From: JAJVHZ01 sp041395385
GTDB taxonomy: Bacteria; Pseudomonadota; Gammaproteobacteria; JAJPIJ01
Assembly (NCBI GenBank): GCA_041395385.1
Contig: JAWLAN010000021.1
Span: 35,817-99,816, forward strand
Direction of reading: 5' to 3'
Length of the DNA stretch: 64,000 nucleotides
The notes under the pieces are model-generated. The model did no database searches, was not told where the DNA came from, and worked only from the letters and a program-made list of their open reading frames with translations. The translations under genes and the position numbers were made by a program. Shown here piece after piece: positions 60,922-64,000 of the stretch (position 1 is its first letter; the number at the start of each line of letters is the position of its first letter).

Positions 60922-61760
60922 AACAGAAGCGCTCGTGGTTTCTTCCCGCCTGCCTGGTTGCCGGCTTCGCGTTTCTGTACGTTCCGATCCTTTCGCTCAT
61001 CATTTTCTCCTTTAACGCCTCCAAGCTGGTCACGGTCTGGGGCGGCTTCTCGACGAAGTGGTATGGCGCGCTGCTCGGAAACAGGCAGATACTGGACGCC
61101 GCATGGCTGAGCGTGCGCATCGCGGCCATGAACGCAACGCTTGCAGTCATCCTCGGCACCATGGTGGCGTTGGTGCTGACGCGCCTGGGACCCTTCCGCG
61201 GCCGCGCGCTGCTCTCCGGGATGGCGACGGCTCCCCTCGTCATGCCGGAGGTCATAACGGGGCTGTCGATGCTGCTGTTGTTCGTCTCGCTGGAGCAGTG
61301 GTTCGGTTGGCCGCAAGGACGCGGGATTACGACCATCGTGATCGCGCATGCCACCTTCTCGCTGGCGTACGTGGCCGTCATTGTCCAGTCGCGATTGACT
61401 CAGCTGGACGAATCCATCGAGGAGGCGGCGCTCGACCTGGGCGCCAAGCCGGCCAAGGTCTTCTTCGTCATCACGCTGCCCATCATCGCGCCGGCGCTGA
61501 TATCCGGCTGGCTGCTCGCCTTCACGCTCTCGCTCGACGACCTGGTGATCGCGAGCTTCACCTCGGGCCCCGGTTCGACCACCCTGCCGATGGTCATCTT
61601 CTCGAAGGTGAGGCTCGGCGTGAGTCCGGAGATCAACGCGCTGGCAACCATCCTGATCGTCGTCGTCGCGATCGCGGTCGTGATCGCCGGGTATTTCATG
61701 AAACGCCAGGAGTCGCTGCGCCAGCGCGACATACAGAGGGCGATCGCGGCGAACGAATAG
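60918..61760 (+). CDS. potI: putrescine ABC transporter permease (PotI/SpuH)
   Basis: The 280-residue permease has six helices, NASKLVTVWGGFSTKWYG near its N-terminus, and EAA loop IEEAALDLGAKPAKVFFVITLPIIAPAL. FTLSLDDLVIASFTSGPGSTTLPM is typical of PotI/PotC. It is the last gene of the puuD-puuA-spuC-potFGHI run and is followed by a hairpin terminator. Confidence 0.95.
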   Translation: MKQKRSWFLPACLVAGFAFLYVPILSLIIFSFNASKLVTVWGGFSTKWYGALLGNRQILDAAWLSVRIAAMNATLAVILGTMVALVLTRLGPFRGRALLSGMATAPLVMPEVITGLSMLLLFVSLEQWFGWPQGRGITTIVIAHATFSLAYVAVIVQSRLTQLDESIEEAALDLGAKPAKVFFVITLPIIAPALISGWLLAFTLSLDDLVIASFTSGPGSTTLPMVIFSKVRLGVSPEINALATILIVVVAIAVVIAGYFMKRQESLRQRDIQRAIAANE

Positions 61761-61810
61761 CCCCGGGTCGCGCCTGGACGCCGGCTTCGGGCACGGAAGC
61801 CGGAAAGAGA

Positions 61811-61837
61811 AACGGCGCCATGCGGCGCCGTTCTTCT
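61811..61837. terminator. terminator between potI and the TorF-type porin gene
   Basis: AACGGCGCC (61811-61819), loop ATGC, GGCGCCGTT (61824-61832) make a perfect 9-base-pair stem followed by a T-rich tract in the plus direction. It lies in the tail-to-tail gap of the two genes and may serve both. Confidence 0.75.
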
Positions 61838-61865
61838 ACCCGTTGCGGTGGCTTGCGGGCGGGAT

Positions 61866-62756
61866 TTACGGGAAGCTGAAGCTCCGCGAGACGGTGAGCA
61901 CCAGGTGCGGCTCGATCAGGTCGCGAAAATCGCTGGGCTCGGGGAAACTGCCGTAGAGCGTCTCAAGATCGTCGCTCAGGTCGGTCATGTGATAGCTGAC
62001 GTCGAACTTGAAGCCGCCGACGTCCTTGTAAGCGCCGATGCGCCACCACACGTAGTCGAAGCCGTCCAGCGGGGCGCCGTCCGGGAGGAACAGCGCCAGC
62101 GCCGGTCGTGACGGGGTGCTGCTCGACTGATCGCCCTCCACGTCCTGCCAGCCGACGGTGGCGCTGAAGCCGACGTCGCCGAGGAAGCCCAGGGGCGCGA
62201 CGATGCCGACGTCGCCCTGCACGGCGTGCGCGGTGCCGTCCTCGCCGAAGAAGTCCGGGGAGAAATTGTACTTGACCGCCACGGAGGGCGAGAGAGGCGC
62301 ATCGAAGCTCTTGCTGACCAGCACCTGGGCCTCGAAGTAATCGGCGTCCGGCGTGACTCCGTCGGCCAGCGGCCCCGGATCCAGGCCGTCGAATTCCTCG
62401 TCCTCGCCGGGGAAGGTGTAGTACAGACCGGCCACGTCGAAGCCCCAGCCGGCCCAGGCCCAGCGGTATCCGCCGTAATAGTCGATCTCGATGTCCTCGT
62501 CGCTGAACTCGGTATTGGTTCCCCAGATGCCGAGATAGAAGCCGTTGTAGGTCCAGTCGACGCTGCCCTGTATGGCCGGACCGTCGGAATTCGAGATGCC
62601 GCGGAACATATACTCCGTCGTGCCCCAGAGCGTCATGCTGAAGTTGCCGATGTCGAGCGGGCCGGTCGGACCCGCCGACTCCCCGGCAAAGGCGGTGGTG
62701 GCGACGGCCAGCTGCGCTGCGCCGAGCAGGCCGAGTGTGGACTTGCGTAGCTTCAT
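61866..62756 (-). CDS. TorF-family putative outer-membrane porin
   Basis: The 296-residue protein has a signal peptide (LGLLGAAQLAVATTAFA) and alternating amphipathic strands rich in aromatic residues. It ends in LVLTVSRSFSFP; a near-terminal aromatic is typical of beta-barrel proteins. The N-terminal TLWGTTEYMFRGISNSDGPAIQGSVDW pattern is that of the TorF (TIGR02001) family. Substrate unknown. AGGAGG lies 6 bases before the ATG. Proximity to the polyamine transporter could reflect a shared role, but it is separately transcribed. Confidence 0.85.
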   Translation of the reverse strand: MKLRKSTLGLLGAAQLAVATTAFAGESAGPTGPLDIGNFSMTLWGTTEYMFRGISNSDGPAIQGSVDWTYNGFYLGIWGTNTEFSDEDIEIDYYGGYRWAWAGWGFDVAGLYYTFPGEDEEFDGLDPGPLADGVTPDADYFEAQVLVSKSFDAPLSPSVAVKYNFSPDFFGEDGTAHAVQGDVGIVAPLGFLGDVGFSATVGWQDVEGDQSSSTPSRPALALFLPDGAPLDGFDYVWWRIGAYKDVGGFKFDVSYHMTDLSDDLETLYGSFPEPSDFRDLIEPHLVLTVSRSFSFP

Positions 62757-63119
62757 TTTTTACCTCCTGCGGATAGGGAAATTGGAACCAAGTAGTGTCG
62801 GATCCTGGGGAGCGCAGAGTGCAGTGCAGTATAAGAAGTGTCGCAATAAATGTACAAATTATTCATGGTGTTGGGCCTGACAGTTGCGCTTTTGCATCAG
62901 CATAGTGCAGGCTGGATGTGCGCTGCACCATGCGGGTGCGATTTTCCTCGCCGGGCGGGCGGCGCGGCCTCCGCGTCGCGGCGGCGAAAGACAGGGACAG
63001 AATGGGCGCGGCTTTGTTGGACGGCCTCCCGCCGACCCTTTATCGTCGCGCAGGGGCCTGTTGCCAGCGGTTGCCGTCGCTGAGCACGCCGAGGCCACTG
63101 GCGGCATCACGAGGGGCAT
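62757..63119. other. 363-base intergenic region upstream of the porin and yhhQ
   Basis: On the porin side a promoter can be drawn on the minus strand: TGTACA (62856-62851), 17 bases, TATACT (62833-62828), in an AT-rich island. The remainder towards yhhQ is GC-rich and holds no recognisable gene or riboswitch that I can identify by eye. Confidence 0.45.
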
Positions 63120-63848
63120 GTGCAGAACCGGCATCATCGCTACCGCTACTACGATCTGGTCATCACCGGGTTCGTGACGGTCCTGCTGTGCTCCAACCTG
63201 ATCGGACCGGGGAAGGTCTGCCAGCTCGACCTGCCGTTCCGCGTCCCTTTCATCGGCGACCAGCTGATATTCGGAGCCGGCAACATCTTCTTCCCGATCG
63301 GATTCATCTTCGGCGACATCCTCACCGAGGTGTACGGCTACGCCCGGGCGCGGCGGGCGATCTGGGCGGGGTTCGGCGCGATGATCTTCGCCACCCTGAT
63401 GACCTCGACGATCCTGAACCTGCCCGCCAAGCCGGACGAACCCTACAACGCCGTGCTCCAGCCGGCGTTGGAGACCGCCTTCGGGAACACGTGGCGCATT
63501 GTGATCGCATCCCTGCTCGCGTACTGGCTGGGGGATTTCGCCAACTCCTACGTGCTGGCGAGGATGAAGGTGTGGAGCAAGGGGAAGTGGTTGTGGACCC
63601 GCACGATCGGCTCCACGATCGTCGGCCAGGGCGTGGACAGCATCCTGTTCTATCCGATCGCCTTCGGCGGCCTGTGGACCGGCGACAGCATGTGGGCGGC
63701 GGTCGCGTTCAACTTCACCTTCAAGGTAATGATCGAGGTGCTGGCGACGCCGCTGACCTACGCGGCGGTGGGATTTCTGAAGCGCGCAGAGAGGGAGGAC
63801 TACTTCGACACGCGCACGGACTTCAACCCCTTCACCCTGCGCGATTGA
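63120..63848 (+). CDS. yhhQ: queuosine precursor transporter (YhhQ family)
   Basis: YhhQ (DUF165/VUT family) imports the queuosine precursors preQ0/preQ1. The 242-residue membrane protein has six hydrophobic segments and the motifs TVLLCSNLIG, FFPIGFIFGDILTEVYGY and RTIGSTIVGQGVDSILFYPIAF. The last, with Q-G-x-D-S, is the family signature. The start appears to be GTG at 63120. It is the last chromosomal gene before the tRNA-Glu fragment. Confidence 0.9.
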   Translation: MQNRHHRYRYYDLVITGFVTVLLCSNLIGPGKVCQLDLPFRVPFIGDQLIFGAGNIFFPIGFIFGDILTEVYGYARARRAIWAGFGAMIFATLMTSTILNLPAKPDEPYNAVLQPALETAFGNTWRIVIASLLAYWLGDFANSYVLARMKVWSKGKWLWTRTIGSTIVGQGVDSILFYPIAFGGLWTGDSMWAAVAFNFTFKVMIEVLATPLTYAAVGFLKRAEREDYFDTRTDFNPFTLRD

Positions 63849-63898
63849 CCGCGCGCTCGAGCCCCATTGTGCCTGCCGGGGCCGGGCAGAGAATCGAA

Positions 63899-63944
63899 TG
63901 GCGCTCCCTAGGGGAATCGAACCCCTGTTTTCGCCGTGAGAGGG
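63899..63944 (-). tRNA. 3' fragment of a tRNA-Glu (CTC) gene; probable attachment site
   Basis: On the minus strand the sequence runs CCCTCTCAC (anticodon loop with CTC), GGCGA (3' anticodon stem), AAAACAGG, a T-arm GGGGTTCGATTCCCC and AGGGAGCG-CCA. This is the 3' half of a tRNA-Glu. The bases to the right (63945 onward) do not continue as a tRNA: they neither pair with the anticodon stem nor supply a 5' acceptor GCTCCC. A 3' tRNA fragment of this kind is the usual scar where an integrase-borne element has inserted. Confidence 0.75.
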
Positions 63945-64000
63945 TGTTATCTGACATGTGCGGCGTTACGGCGAGACGCGCCATGTCGTTGATCACATTG

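Noticed and set aside
63899..64000. tmRNA (ssrA) 3' end
   Set aside because: The T-arm and CCA end look tRNA-like, but the anticodon-loop sequence CTCTCAC and the acceptor GGGAGCG fit tRNA-Glu, not tmRNA.

Overview
This window is a high-GC, gene-dense stretch of bacterial chromosome around the replication-initiation locus, almost certainly from a gammaproteobacterium. The order mnmE-yidC-yidD-rnpA-rpmH / dnaA-dnaN-recF-gyrB, the pepA-holC-valS block beside lptG, a bioBFHCD operon and an aa3 oxidase cluster like that of Pseudomonas all fit that group. I cannot name a genus. I saw no insertion sequence, CRISPR array or intact RNA gene.

Layout. (1) 1-11 kb: origin locus. A leftward block (rpmH, rnpA, yidD, yidC, mnmE, a GT9 glycosyltransferase) diverges from rightward dnaA, dnaN, recF, gyrB. 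Perfect DnaA boxes flank dnaA, and two near-perfect parS sites lie inside recF. (2) 11-16.2 kb: comF faces the overlapping biotin operon bioBFHCD; a BirA-like inverted repeat sits inside the 5' end of comF. (3) 16.2-25 kb: cytochrome c oxidase genes (DUF2244, coxB, coxA, small assembly protein, ctaG, coxC, DUF2909, SURF1, a Sco-like thioredoxin-fold protein, ctaB). The usual ctaA and senC are not here. A DUF455 ferritin-like gene follows. (4) 25-35.9 kb: rpoH, whose promoter is embedded in a CIRCE element; creBC behind valS; holC and pepA; lptG without lptF; an RDD membrane protein. (5) 35.9-38.7 kb: two tandem secreted alpha/beta hydrolases.

(6) 38.7-61.8 kb: a large polyamine and beta-alanine catabolic region. 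A leftward operon (beta-alanine:pyruvate aminotransferase, alanine dehydrogenase, semialdehyde dehydrogenase) diverges from puuR-puuC, followed by a ydcSTUV-patD-like transporter/dehydrogenase operon, a peroxiredoxin, a poly-gamma-glutamate hydrolase-family protein and puuB. Then puuD-puuA-spuC-potFGHI follow in the order of the Pseudomonas spu cluster. The gene set encodes both the gamma-glutamylated route (PuuA, PuuB, PuuC, PuuD) and the direct transaminase/dehydrogenase route (SpuC, PatD). Four AT-rich elements sharing YGTYTANTA lie at the promoters and are good candidates for PuuR operators.

(7) 61.8-64 kb: a TorF-type porin, a YhhQ-type queuosine-precursor transporter, and the 3' fragment of a tRNA-Glu gene. 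The fragment is best read as one attachment site of an integrated element that continues beyond the right edge.
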